From Pseudomonas fluorescens (GTDB taxonomy: Bacteria; Pseudomonadota; Gammaproteobacteria; Pseudomonadales; Pseudomonadaceae): 64,000 nt of DNA. The stretch's first letter is position 1; the number at the start of each line of letters is the position of its first letter. The DNA is taken from NCBI RefSeq assembly GCF_900215245.1, contig NZ_LT907842.1:6014001-6078000 (forward strand). Direction: 5' to 3'. Made by a program: the position numbers and the translations under genes. Below, in pieces: positions 16,842-25,665 of this stretch. The notes under the pieces are model-generated. The model had not been told where the DNA came from and made no database searches. It saw nothing but the letters and a program-made list of their open reading frames with translations.

Positions 16842-17444
16842 ATGAAACTGATCGGTATGCTGGACTCGCCTTACGTTCGCCGCGTGGCAATTTCCCTGGA
16901 GTTGTACGGCGTAGACTTTGTGCATGAACCCTTGTCCGTGTTCAGCACCTTCAGCGAATTCGCGCGGATCAACCCGGTGGTCAAGGCGCCCAGCCTGGTG
17001 CTGGAGGATGGGACGGTGCTGATGGATTCCAGCCTGATCCTGGATTACTTCGAAGCCCTCGCGCCGCCCGACAGGAAGCTCCTGCCCGCACAGGCCGAGG
17101 CGCGCGCCCATGCGCTGCAAGTGCTCGGGTTGGCCCTGGCAGCGTGTGAGAAAACCGTGCAGATTGTCTATGAACACCACCTGCGCCCGGCGGAGAAACT
17201 GCACGCGCCGTGGATCGAGCGCGTCACCGGGCAGTTGCTGGCGGCCTATACGCTGCTGGAAAAACACCTGGCCCAGCCCAGCAGCGAACCGCTGAGCCAA
17301 GCCGCGCTGACTGCGGCAGTCGCCTGGTCGTTTACCCGGTTCAAACTGCCGACGGTGCTCGAAGCCGATGCGTTTCCCCACCTGCAACGCCATACCCGCG
17401 CGCTTGAGCAGCATCCGGCCTTTCGCAGATACCCGATCGAGTAA
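16842..17444 (+). CDS. Glutathione S-transferase family protein
   Basis: The 200-aa protein has an N-terminal thioredoxin-like GST domain (MKLIGMLDSPYVRRVAIS; the SSLILDY segment binds glutathione). The all-helical C-terminal domain includes LTAAVAWSFTRF. GGAGG lies five bases before the ATG. The substrate is unknown; such short GSTs are numerous in Pseudomonas. Directly after the stop codon, a 15-bp tandem repeat (ACGCGACTACACC twice, 17444-17456 and 17459-17471) runs into the stop codon of the convergent SDR gene. Confidence 0.9.
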   Translation: MKLIGMLDSPYVRRVAISLELYGVDFVHEPLSVFSTFSEFARINPVVKAPSLVLEDGTVLMDSSLILDYFEALAPPDRKLLPAQAEARAHALQVLGLALAACEKTVQIVYEHHLRPAEKLHAPWIERVTGQLLAAYTLLEKHLAQPSSEPLSQAALTAAVAWSFTRFKLPTVLEADAFPHLQRHTRALEQHPAFRRYPIE

Positions 17445-17464
17445 CGCGACTACACCTGACGCGA

Positions 17465-18232
17465 CTACACCCAACCGCCATCCACAATAAAGTTCTGCGC
17501 CGAACACATCGCCGATACCTCAGAGGCAAGAAACAACGCCATATTGGCGATGTGTTCCGGCAGCACACTGCCTGGCAGGCACTGGCTGCGGCTGATCAGC
17601 TCCCGGGCCGCGTCGTCTACCCACATCGCCAATTGTTTTTCGGTCATGACCCAGCCGGGTACCAGGGTGTTGACCCGGATGCGCTCCGGTCCCAGCTCCC
17701 GGGCCAGCGCCCGCGTCATGCCATGGGCGGCAGCCTTGCTGGCCGCGTATACCGGGTAGCCCGCAGACGCCATCATCCAACCGACCGAACCCAAATTGAT
17801 GATTGCCCCGCCGCCCGCGCGTTTCATCATCGGCGCCACCGCCTTCGCGGCAAAAAAAGCGTGCTTGAGGTTGACGGCTATCAACCGGTCGAACATCGCC
17901 GAATCGACCTCTTCCAGGGTGTGGCGCACATCGTTGGCGGCGTTGTTGACCAGCACGGTGATGGGGCCGAGCGAATGTTCGAAACGCTCTATCGCCGCCT
18001 GGAAGGCGATGTCATCGGTGATGTCGCAGTGCAAAAACTGCACGGTGTGCCCTTGGGCACTCAAGAACGCCGCCAATCGCTCACCCTGGCTTTGTGCCCG
18101 GTCCACAAAGCCCACCCTCGCCCCCTGCGCGGCGAAGGCCCGCACCATAAACTCACCAATGCCCGAAGCACCTCCGGAAACCAGCACGGTCTTACCCTTG
18201 AGGTCGGGATACACAGCCTGCGCAATATTCAT
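17465..18232 (-). CDS. SDR oxidoreductase, probable L-arabinose 1-dehydrogenase
   Basis: The 255-aa short-chain dehydrogenase has the cofactor motif SGGASGIGE, the NNAA segment, and catalytic Ser...Tyr-x3-Lys (GSVGWMM; YPVYAASK). The C-terminus VDGGWV is typical of sugar dehydrogenases such as galactose or arabinose 1-dehydrogenases. It sits beside the mutarotase gene and the L-arabinose transporter and catabolic genes, and no other sugar dehydrogenase is present in the locus. Oxidation of L-arabinose to the lactone is therefore the likely job (inference from context). It is divergent from galM across a region with a FadR-type site. Confidence 0.82.
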   Translation of the reverse strand: MNIAQAVYPDLKGKTVLVSGGASGIGEFMVRAFAAQGARVGFVDRAQSQGERLAAFLSAQGHTVQFLHCDITDDIAFQAAIERFEHSLGPITVLVNNAANDVRHTLEEVDSAMFDRLIAVNLKHAFFAAKAVAPMMKRAGGGAIINLGSVGWMMASAGYPVYAASKAAAHGMTRALARELGPERIRVNTLVPGWVMTEKQLAMWVDDAARELISRSQCLPGSVLPEHIANMALFLASEVSAMCSAQNFIVDGGWV

Positions 18233-18327
18233 ATAACGGATGCCTCACTCAATTAGTCTTATTTTATTTTGCAAAAAGGCAGTAAAAGGCTATAAATCTG
18301 CTGTTCCATCGACAAAATATCGCACAT

Positions 18328-18338
18328 TAGTAGAACTA
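18328..18338. promoter_or_regulatory. FadR-family operator-like site at SDR/galM promoters
   Basis: TAGTAGAACTA matches the FadR-subfamily pattern TNGTNNNACNA. A nearly identical sequence (TAGTAGGACTA) occurs at 28091-28101 in the other divergent promoter region of this locus. The adjacent FadR-type regulator is the likely binder. Confidence 0.6.
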
Positions 18339-18370
18339 TTCCACTGAAAACAACAAAAGGAAGTTCGACC

Positions 18371-19519
18371 ATGAAGCACCCTCGTCACCTGCTTTCCGGC
18401 CTTGCCCTGTCCATGATGATTGCCAGCGGCGGTGTCCAGGCCGCAGGCCTCACCAGCGAGCAAAAGCCCTTCGGCAAAACCAATGACGGCACGGCCGTCG
18501 AGCAGTACATATTGCGCAACAGCCATGGCATGCAAGCCACGGTCATCACCTACGGCGGCGTATTGCAGTCGCTGAAAGTACCGGATAAAAACGGCAAGGC
18601 CGAGGACGTAGTGCTCGGTTTTGACGATGTACAGGGTTACCAGGCCGGCAGCGCATTTTTTGGCGCGACCATCGGGCGCTTTGGCAACCGCCTCGCGGGC
18701 GGCGCCTTCGAGCTCGATGGCAAACGCTATCAGGTACCCCTCAACGACGGCCCCAACGCGCTGCACGGCGGCGCACAGGGTTTCGACAAGCACGTGTGGC
18801 AAGCCAAGCCAGTCAAGGGCAAGGACTCGGTCGGCGTGACCCTCACGTACCTGTCCAAAGACGGCGAGATGGGCTTCCCCGGCAATCTGAAAACCGAGGT
18901 CACCTACAGCCTCAACGACAACAACGAACTGCACATCGATTACACGGCCACCACCGACAAACCCACGGTGCTCAACCTCACCAACCACAGTTACTTCAAC
19001 CTCGCCGGCGCGGGTAACGGCGACATCCTCAAGCACGTCGCGACCTTGCATGCCAGCCACTACACGCCGGTAAATGCCACCTTGATCCCTACCGGCGAAC
19101 TGGCACCGGTCAAAGGCACACCGATGGACTTCCTGGCACCCACGCCGATCGGCCAGCACATCAAGGATGACCACCCACAGCTCAAATTCGCCGAGCCGAA
19201 ACAGGGCGGGTTTGACTTCAACTGGGCGCTGGACACTCAGGGCGATATCAAAAAACTCGCGGCTGAAGTACACGACCCCGCGTCAGGCCGGCATTTACAG
19301 CTCTACACCAGCGAGCCTGGCGTGCAGTTCTATACCAGCAACTTCCTCGACGGCACGGTCAAGGGCAAAGCCGGCAAGACTTACCAGCACTGGAGCGGTT
19401 TCACCCTGGAGACCCAGCACTTTCCGGATGCGCCTAACCAGCCGAAGTTTGCGTCGACACGCCTGAACCCCGGCCAGACCTATAGCCAACACACCATTTT
19501 TAAGTTCAGCGCCAAATAA
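18371..19519 (+). CDS. galM: Periplasmic aldose 1-epimerase (mutarotase)
   Basis: The 382-aa galactose-mutarotase-family enzyme interconverts alpha and beta anomers of aldoses. The N-terminal signal peptide (MKHPRHLLSGLALSMM to VQA, about 24 residues) places it in the periplasm. Conserved catalytic elements are NRLAGGAFELDG, NDGPNALHGG, NHSYFNLAG with the general-acid His, and the C-terminal Glu in GFTLETQHFPDAPN. AAGGAAG precedes the ATG. It probably supplies the anomer taken up by AraFGH or used by the dehydrogenase. A strong hairpin terminator follows. Confidence 0.94.
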   Translation: MKHPRHLLSGLALSMMIASGGVQAAGLTSEQKPFGKTNDGTAVEQYILRNSHGMQATVITYGGVLQSLKVPDKNGKAEDVVLGFDDVQGYQAGSAFFGATIGRFGNRLAGGAFELDGKRYQVPLNDGPNALHGGAQGFDKHVWQAKPVKGKDSVGVTLTYLSKDGEMGFPGNLKTEVTYSLNDNNELHIDYTATTDKPTVLNLTNHSYFNLAGAGNGDILKHVATLHASHYTPVNATLIPTGELAPVKGTPMDFLAPTPIGQHIKDDHPQLKFAEPKQGGFDFNWALDTQGDIKKLAAEVHDPASGRHLQLYTSEPGVQFYTSNFLDGTVKGKAGKTYQHWSGFTLETQHFPDAPNQPKFASTRLNPGQTYSQHTIFKFSAK

Positions 19520-19524
19520 ACGCT

Positions 19525-19555
19525 GGGAGCGGGCTTGCCCGCTCCCTCCTTTTTG
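19525..19555 (+). terminator. Intrinsic terminator after galM (REP-like stem)
   Basis: GGGAGCGGG (19525-19533) and CCCGCTCCC (19538-19546) form a perfect 9-bp stem with a CTTG loop, followed by TCCTTTTT. The stem sequence is a shortened REP core. It separates galM from the convergent araH. Confidence 0.85.
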
Positions 19556-19571
19556 GCTTTCACAGACCGGG

Positions 19572-20543
19572 TTATCCGCGCTGTTTCATGCGGTCGATGA
19601 CCACCGCCAGCAGCAGGATCGAACCGCGAATCACATACTGGTAAAAGGTGTCGATGTTCTTCAGGTTCATCGCATTCTCGATAATCGCCAGGATCAACAC
19701 CCCGGCAATCACGTGGCGAATCATGCCTACCCCGCCGCTCAACGAGACCCCGCCGAGCACGCAGGCGGAAATCACCGTCAGCTCAAACCCCTGGCCAATC
19801 ATCGGCTGGCCGGAGGTCATGCGTGAAGCCAGAATCACCCCCGCCAGCGCGCCAATCACGCCATGCATGGCAAAGATCAGGATCTTGGTGCGATCGACAT
19901 TCACCCCGGCCAGCAACGCCGCTTCCGGGTTGCCGCCGATGGCCATGGTGTTGCGCCCATAGGTGGTGTAGTTGAGCAGCCAGCCGAAAAACAGGAAGCA
20001 TACAATGGTGATCAGGATCGGCACCGGCACGCCCAGCAACTGGCCGTTGCCGAAGATGAAAAACTGCTCCTGCGACACCCCTACAGCCTTGCCGTTGGCA
20101 AAGATATAGGCCAGGCCGCGCACGATCTGCATGGTCGCCAGCGTGGTAATCAAGGCATTGACCCGCAGCTTGGCGATCACGATGCCGTTGATCAGCCCGA
20201 CGAGCAGCCCCATCAGTAACGCGGCGCCAATGCCCAGCATCACGCTGTCGGTATCGCGCATCACGATCGCCGCGACGACCCCGGCGCAGGCAATCACCGA
20301 GCCCACCGACAAGTCGAAATGCCCCGACGCCAGGCAAAACAGCATGGTGCAGGCGGCGATGCCGACCGTGGAAATTGCCAGGCCCAGCCCGCGCATGTTC
20401 AGCGGCGAGAGGAAGTTGTCGATCAGTAAGGCGCACAGTACAAAGATCCCGATCGCCGCCAGCAACATCGCCCAGTTATCGAGCAGCGCACGCACATCGA
20501 GGGGTTTGCGTGCCGTCGGCAACGCGTTGTGTTGGGTTGTCAT
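19572..20543 (-). CDS. araH: L-arabinose ABC transporter permease AraH
   Basis: The 323-aa inner-membrane permease belongs to the ribose/xylose/arabinose (BPD_transp_2) family. About eight to ten hydrophobic segments are visible, with the conserved loop GGNPEAALLAGVNVDRTKI and the C-terminal GGVSLSGGVG region. ATG 20543 is preferred over 20549 because GAGAG then lies six bases upstream. It is the last gene of the operon MFS - FAH - ALDH - SMP-30 - araF - araG - araH, starting 9 bp after araG. Arabinose specificity follows from AraF. Confidence 0.93.
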   Translation of the reverse strand: MTTQHNALPTARKPLDVRALLDNWAMLLAAIGIFVLCALLIDNFLSPLNMRGLGLAISTVGIAACTMLFCLASGHFDLSVGSVIACAGVVAAIVMRDTDSVMLGIGAALLMGLLVGLINGIVIAKLRVNALITTLATMQIVRGLAYIFANGKAVGVSQEQFFIFGNGQLLGVPVPILITIVCFLFFGWLLNYTTYGRNTMAIGGNPEAALLAGVNVDRTKILIFAMHGVIGALAGVILASRMTSGQPMIGQGFELTVISACVLGGVSLSGGVGMIRHVIAGVLILAIIENAMNLKNIDTFYQYVIRGSILLLAVVIDRMKQRG

Positions 20544-20552
20544 GGTCATCTC

Positions 20553-22079
20553 TCAGTTCGCCGGGCCGCGTGGCAGGGCCAGCTGCAGCAAGTTGGATTC
20601 AGTGGCGTGTTCACGCTGTTGTTCGCCGCGCAAGGCGCCTTCGCACAGCACCAGGATGCGGTCGGAAATGCCCATGACCTCCATCAGGTCGCTGGACACC
20701 ACAATCACCGCAATGCCCTGCGCTGCAAGGTGGTGGATGATCTGGTAGATCTCGGCCTTGGCGCCGATGTCGATGCCACGGGTCGGCTCGTCGAGCAGCA
20801 AGACCTTCATGGGCATCGACAACCAGCGGCCCAAAATGGCCTTCTGCTGATTGCCGCCGGACAGGTACATGATTTTTTGCGCCGCGTTCGGGGTTTTGAC
20901 TTTCATCGCGCTGATCTGCTGGCCGGCATTGCCCTTTTCCCAGCCCTCGCGCAATAGCCAACCGAACGCGGAGTGAGCACCTCGTGCGCTGATATTGATG
21001 TTTTCCGCGACGCTTGCCAGCGGAATGATCCCCTCTTTCTTGCGGTCTTCCGGGCACAGCAACACACCGGCTGCGATCGCATCGCGGGGTGAGCGCAACT
21101 GCAGTGGTTGCCCGCAGAGCTGCAGGTGGCCGGCGCTCGCGCGTTCCAGCCCGCTGAGCAGCCGAAACAGCTCGGTACGCCCCGCGCCCACCAGCCCGAA
21201 CAGGCCAAGAATCTCGCCCTTGCGCACCTCAAAGCTCACCGGCTCACGCAAGCCCGGGCCCAGCAGGCCGTCAACCTTGAGCGCGACCTCGCCGTGTGCG
21301 CGCGCACGGTAGTCGTAAATATCCTCAATATCGCGACCGACCATGCAGGTCACCAACTGGTCATGGGTCAACGCGTTCATGTCGTCAAAGGTGCGCACGT
21401 AGCGGCCGTCCTTGAACACCGTGACGGCGTTGCAGATGCGGAACACTTCCTCCATGCGGTGCGACACGTAGAGCACCACTTTGCCCTCGTCACGCAGGCG
21501 CGTGATGATCGCCATCAGCCGATCGATCTCGCGGGCCGACAAGCTGCTGGTCGGCTCATCGAAGGCAATCACCCGGGCGCCACGGGACAGCGCCTTGGCG
21601 ATTTCCACCAGTTGGCGTTGGCCGAGGGACAGGCGACCGAGTTTTTCCTCGGGGTCGATTTCATCCGCCAGGCCTTTGAGGCACGCCAATGCCTGCTGGC
21701 GCAGAAGGCCGCGATTGACCACCCCGAAGCGCGCCGGCAGATGCCCCAGAAACAGGTTCTCGGCGACCGTCATCTCCGGCACCAGGTGCAATTCCTGGTG
21801 AATCACCGCGACGCCGCTGGCGATGCTGTCGGCGGCGGATTTGAACGCCAGCACCTGCTCGCCGATCTGCAACGTACCGCTGCTGGGCTGATAAGCTCCG
21901 CCGAGAATCTTCAACAGGGTCGACTTGCCTGCGCCGTTTTCGCCCATCAAGGCGTGCACCTGCCCAGGGTAGGCGGTGAAACTGATGCCATCCAGCGCCT
22001 TGACCCCGGGAAAGGTTTTGCCGATACCGTTAAAGCACAACCGGGCAGCGGCGTTGTGTGTCTGTACTTGCGCGTGCAT
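20553..22079 (-). CDS. araG: L-arabinose ABC transporter ATPase AraG
   Basis: The 508-aa protein has two fused ABC domains. The first Walker A is GENGAGKST with signature [15 protein letters not shown] and Walker [11 protein letters not shown]. The second domain has the degenerate P-loop [10 protein letters not shown], the signature [15 protein letters not shown] and [12 protein letters not shown]. This is the pattern of sugar importers of the AraG/RbsA/XylG type. ATG 22079 is preceded by GAGGTGG. A stable stem-loop separates it from araF, so it should be expressed less than the binding protein. Confidence 0.95.
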   Translation of the reverse strand: MHAQVQTHNAAARLCFNGIGKTFPGVKALDGISFTAYPGQVHALMGENGAGKSTLLKILGGAYQPSSGTLQIGEQVLAFKSAADSIASGVAVIHQELHLVPEMTVAENLFLGHLPARFGVVNRGLLRQQALACLKGLADEIDPEEKLGRLSLGQRQLVEIAKALSRGARVIAFDEPTSSLSAREIDRLMAIITRLRDEGKVVLYVSHRMEEVFRICNAVTVFKDGRYVRTFDDMNALTHDQLVTCMVGRDIEDIYDYRARAHGEVALKVDGLLGPGLREPVSFEVRKGEILGLFGLVGAGRTELFRLLSGLERASAGHLQLCGQPLQLRSPRDAIAAGVLLCPEDRKKEGIIPLASVAENINISARGAHSAFGWLLREGWEKGNAGQQISAMKVKTPNAAQKIMYLSGGNQQKAILGRWLSMPMKVLLLDEPTRGIDIGAKAEIYQIIHHLAAQGIAVIVVSSDLMEVMGISDRILVLCEGALRGEQQREHATESNLLQLALPRGPAN

Positions 22080-22101
22080 AACCACCTCGTCACACGGATC
22101 A

Positions 22102-22125
22102 GGCGGCCCCGTTGCCGGGGCCGCC
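22102..22125 (-). promoter_or_regulatory. araF-araG intergenic stem-loop
   Basis: GGCGGCCCCG and CGGGGCCGCC form a perfect 10-bp stem with a TTGC loop and no T-tract. Such hairpins after a binding-protein gene usually stabilise its mRNA and reduce transcription of the membrane and ATPase genes. That role is inferred from position. Confidence 0.7.
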
Positions 22126-22136
22126 GAGGAAATCCA

Positions 22137-23141
22137 TCAGTTCCACAAACCGATTTTTTCCAGTTCCTGCTTGAAGTTCTCGCGGGTGATCAGCGTGACT
22201 TCATCCATGGCGGTGTACTTCGGTGGCTCCTTGCCGGTGGTGACCCAGTCGAACATCATCTTCGCGGTGTTGTAGCCCTCGATGTGCGGGCTCGGCAGCA
22301 TCGAGCCGAAGAAGCCGCTGTTGGGTTTCTTCAATTCGCCGATGGCGTCGGTGCCATTGATGCCGATACCGATGACATTCGCTGCGGCAAAGCCGGCACT
22401 TTCGGTGGCGCGTACGCCGCCCAGCACGGTGTTGTCGTTCATGCCGCCGATGATCAGGTTCTTGGCGCCACTGGGCAGTTTGACCAACGCCGAATTGGTG
22501 GCGTCCATGCTGCCCGGTACGTCGAGGGTTTTGGCGGCGGTGAACAGGATGTGGTCCTTGGGAATGCCGGCGTCTTCCAGGGATTTGACCGAACCGTCGG
22601 TGCGTTTTTTACCGGTGTCGAGCTCGTTGAACGTGTTGATCACCGCGTAGGTGTCCTTCCAGTCCCAGCCGCGTTTTTTCGCCTCAGCCGCCATCGCGGC
22701 GCCCTGCTTCTGGCCGACTTCGAAGGCCGCCATGCCCAGGTACGGCACGTCTTCCATGAAGTTGCCCTTGGCGTCGACAAAGCGGTCATCCACCGCAATC
22801 ACTTTCAGCCCGTTGGCCTTGGCCTTGGCCACGATGGCCGGCCCGAGGGACACGTCCGGCGGGCAGATCACAAAACCCTTGGCGCCGTTGGCGGCCAGGC
22901 TGTCGATGGCCGACAGGGTTTTCTCGCCATCGGGCACGGCGATCTTGATCACGGTAAAACCATGCTCCTTGCCGGCTTTTTCAGCGAAGGCCCATTCGGT
23001 CTGGAACCAGGGCTCTTCGGCCTGCTTGACCAGAAAGCCGATCTTCACTTCTTCAGCGGCCAGCAACAGGCCACTCAAGCTCAGGGCCGACACCGCGACA
23101 GCGGCGCAGCACAGGGAACGGATACCACGACGACGATTCAT
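22137..23141 (-). CDS. araF: L-arabinose-binding protein AraF
   Basis: The 334-aa periplasmic binding protein has a signal peptide (MNRRRGIRSLCC to about LLLA). The mature part follows E. coli AraF closely: GFLVKQAEEPWFQTEW, KIAVPDGEKTLSAIDSLAA, GAKGFVICPPD, GMNDNTVLGGVRATE and IGIGINGTDA. This match is what fixes L-arabinose as the sugar of the whole locus. AAGGAGT precedes the ATG. It lies in the middle of a seven-gene operon downstream of the catabolic genes. Confidence 0.96.
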   Translation of the reverse strand: MNRRRGIRSLCCAAVAVSALSLSGLLLAAEEVKIGFLVKQAEEPWFQTEWAFAEKAGKEHGFTVIKIAVPDGEKTLSAIDSLAANGAKGFVICPPDVSLGPAIVAKAKANGLKVIAVDDRFVDAKGNFMEDVPYLGMAAFEVGQKQGAAMAAEAKKRGWDWKDTYAVINTFNELDTGKKRTDGSVKSLEDAGIPKDHILFTAAKTLDVPGSMDATNSALVKLPSGAKNLIIGGMNDNTVLGGVRATESAGFAAANVIGIGINGTDAIGELKKPNSGFFGSMLPSPHIEGYNTAKMMFDWVTTGKEPPKYTAMDEVTLITRENFKQELEKIGLWN

Positions 23142-23177
23142 AGGGTGACTCCTTGTTGTTGTTTTTAAGTCTTGGGG

Positions 23178-24041
23178 TTAACCGGCAAAGCGGTGACAGG
23201 GTGTGCCGGGCACATCGAGTTCAATGGCCAATACCGCGCCATCCAGCGGGTGGTCCAAGGGGCTGGCGGCGCTGGTGATATACAGCGTGGTGAGGTTGGG
23301 GCCACCAAACACGCAACTGGTGGGCCGGCTGACAGGCAGTTCGAGAATGCGCTCCACCTCGCCTTCGGGCGACAGGCGCAGCAGGCAACTGCCGTCCCAG
23401 CGCGCATTCCAGATATAGCCTTCGCTGTCCAGCGCCGAGCCGTCCGGCCCGCCGCGCGCATGCGGACCGAACCACACCTGGGCCGGATCGAGCTGGCCAC
23501 CCGCCTGGATCGAATGCCGATACAACGTGCCATCCATGCTGTCGCCGAAGTGCACCTGGGTGCCGTCCTCGTTCCACAGCAAGGTGTTCGGAATGCCCAG
23601 GCCATGCAGCAGCGGGGTTACCTGCGCGTCGGCGTCAATACGAAACAACCCGCCGGAACGCCGCGTGATGGGCAGGTCCTCACCGCGCTCGCCGAGGTTG
23701 TTTTGCATGGTGCCCAGCCACAGTCGGCCCTGGGCATCACAGCGCGCTTCGTTGCCCCGGTTGCCGGGCTGCGGGTCGGCGACACAGAGCAGGGTCAAGG
23801 CCTCGGTTGCCAGGTCCAGGCGATACACGCCGCTGCTCAAGGTCACCAGTGCATCGCCGCTTTCACACGGGATGAATGCCGAAACATGCTCCGGCAACTG
23901 CCAGATCTGCAATTGCCCGCCCATCAGGCGCAGCGCCTGTTTGCCGGCGATATTGACCCAATACAGCGCCTGGGTCGGCACGTCCCAGAACGGGCCTTCG
24001 CCCAACTGCGCACGGTGCGCGGTGACTGCGGTACACGGCAT
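23178..24041 (-). CDS. SMP-30/gluconolactonase family L-arabinolactonase
   Basis: The 287-aa six-bladed propeller hydrolase opens sugar gamma/delta-lactones with a divalent metal. The N-terminal metal ligand is the Glu in LGEGPFWD. Further ligands are Asn in GRGNEARCD-type (here GNRGNEARCDAQG), GIPNTLLWN and the Asp in GGPDGSALD. AGGAGG precedes the ATG. In this setting it should convert L-arabinono-lactone to L-arabonate, the step after the SDR dehydrogenase. It has no signal peptide, so it acts in the cytoplasm. Confidence 0.9.
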   Translation of the reverse strand: MPCTAVTAHRAQLGEGPFWDVPTQALYWVNIAGKQALRLMGGQLQIWQLPEHVSAFIPCESGDALVTLSSGVYRLDLATEALTLLCVADPQPGNRGNEARCDAQGRLWLGTMQNNLGERGEDLPITRRSGGLFRIDADAQVTPLLHGLGIPNTLLWNEDGTQVHFGDSMDGTLYRHSIQAGGQLDPAQVWFGPHARGGPDGSALDSEGYIWNARWDGSCLLRLSPEGEVERILELPVSRPTSCVFGGPNLTTLYITSAASPLDHPLDGAVLAIELDVPGTPCHRFAG

Positions 24042-24074
24042 GTTGCCTCCTGGAGCAGGGTTCTCAGGTACGTG

Positions 24075-25655
24075 TTACAGCGGGTCGCGGGAAGGCATGC
24101 CATCCACCAGCCGCTGAATACGTAACGGGTTGGCGTTTTTCAACGCGTCAGGCAGCAGGCTATCAGGGTAATTCTGGAAGCACACCGGGCGCAGGAAACG
24201 GTCGATGGCCAGGGTGCCGACCGAGGTGCCACGGGCATCGGAGGTCGCCGGGTAGGGGCCGCCATGGACCATCGAATCGCACACTTCAACACCGGTTGGG
24301 TAACCGTTAAGAAGGATGCGGCCGACCTTTTGCTCCAGCAACGGCGTCAGTTCAGCGAACTGCTCAAAGTCGGTGGGCTCGCCGATAATCGTCGCCGTCA
24401 GTTGCCCGTGCAAGCCGTGCAAGGCCTGGCTGAGTTGGGCCTGGTCGGCCACGGCGACAAACACGGTAGTTGGGCCAAACACCTCCTCCTGCAGCACTTC
24501 ATCGCCGTCGATCAACAAACGCACATCGGCCTTGAACAGCTGCGGCTGCGCCTGATTGCCGGTTTGGGCATTACCCGCCAGGTGCTGAATAGCGGGGTGT
24601 GCGAGCAGTTTTTCCAAGCCTTTGCCGTAGCTGCTCAAGGTGCCGGCGTTGAGCATGGTTTGCGCCGGTTGAGCGCCGATCAGTTGTGCCACTTGCTCGG
24701 TGAATGCCGTGAACTGCGCCGAGGCGATGCCGATCACCAGGCCGGGGTTGGTGCAAAACTGCCCACAGCCCTGCACCACCGAAGCGGTCAGGTCGCGGGC
24801 GACTGTTTCCGAGCGCGCCTGCAACGCCTGGGGCAAGACAATCACCGGGTTGATGCTCGACATCTCGGCAAACACCGGGATCGGCTGCGGGCGGGCCGCC
24901 GCCATGTCACACAGCGCGCGACCGCCCTTGAGCGAGCCGGTAAAGCCCACCGCCTGGATCGCCGGGTGCTTGACCAGTGCTTCGCCGACGCCGCCGCCGA
25001 AGATCATGTTGAATACCCCCGCCGGCATCTCGGTGGCCTCGGCCGCCCGAATGATCGCATCGGCAACGCGCTCGGCGGTCGCCATATGCCCGCTGTGAGC
25101 CTTGAACACCACCGGGCAACCCGCCGCCAATGCCGCAGCGGTGTCGCCACCCGCGGTGGAAAACGCCAAGGGGAAATTGCTCGCGCCAAACACTGCGACC
25201 GGGCCGAGGCCGATGCGGTATTGCCGCAGGTCCGGGCGCGGCAGTGGCTGGCGGTCGGGCAAGGCGTTGTCGATACGTGCGCCGTAGAAGTCGCCACGAC
25301 GCAACACCGTGGCAAACAAACGCATCTGCCCGCTGGTACGCCCGCGCTCGCCTTTGATACGCGCTGCCGGCAATGCGGTTTCGCGGCAGACCAACTCAAT
25401 GAAATCATCACCCAGCGCCTCCAGTTCGTCGGCCACTGCATCCAGGAATTGCGCGCGGCGCGAGGCACTCAACGAGCGGTAGGCCGGGTAAGCGGCGGCA
25501 GCGGCGCGGGCGGCGGCATCGACCTCCTCGGGCGTGGCCTGATAGAAGGCCTGGGGCAAGGATTCGCCGGTACTGGCGTCGACACTGTTGAGCGTGACGC
25601 TGCCCTGGGCACTGCGCTGGCCGCCGATGTAGTTGTGGCCGAGGAACGAGGTCAT
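24075..25655 (-). CDS. Alpha-ketoglutaric semialdehyde dehydrogenase
   Basis: The 526-aa aldehyde dehydrogenase oxidises 2-oxoglutarate semialdehyde to 2-oxoglutarate with NAD(P)+, the last step of the oxidative pentose route. The catalytic Cys is in GCGQFCTNPG, the general base Glu in FAEMSSINPV, and the cofactor segment is GASNFPLAFSTAGGDTA. Length and sequence type match the KGSADH isozymes found in sugar or hydroxyproline clusters. ATG 25655 has AAGGAGAA just upstream. It starts 11 bp after the FAH-family gene. Confidence 0.92.
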   Translation of the reverse strand: MTSFLGHNYIGGQRSAQGSVTLNSVDASTGESLPQAFYQATPEEVDAAARAAAAAYPAYRSLSASRRAQFLDAVADELEALGDDFIELVCRETALPAARIKGERGRTSGQMRLFATVLRRGDFYGARIDNALPDRQPLPRPDLRQYRIGLGPVAVFGASNFPLAFSTAGGDTAAALAAGCPVVFKAHSGHMATAERVADAIIRAAEATEMPAGVFNMIFGGGVGEALVKHPAIQAVGFTGSLKGGRALCDMAAARPQPIPVFAEMSSINPVIVLPQALQARSETVARDLTASVVQGCGQFCTNPGLVIGIASAQFTAFTEQVAQLIGAQPAQTMLNAGTLSSYGKGLEKLLAHPAIQHLAGNAQTGNQAQPQLFKADVRLLIDGDEVLQEEVFGPTTVFVAVADQAQLSQALHGLHGQLTATIIGEPTDFEQFAELTPLLEQKVGRILLNGYPTGVEVCDSMVHGGPYPATSDARGTSVGTLAIDRFLRPVCFQNYPDSLLPDALKNANPLRIQRLVDGMPSRDPL

Positions 25656-25665
25656 GGAGTTCTCC

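Noticed and set aside
21108..23168. Long open frame on the plus strand opposite araG and araF
   Set aside because: It crosses two unmistakable transporter genes and an intergenic hairpin; its composition (His, Gln, Arg, Ala) is that of antisense reading.
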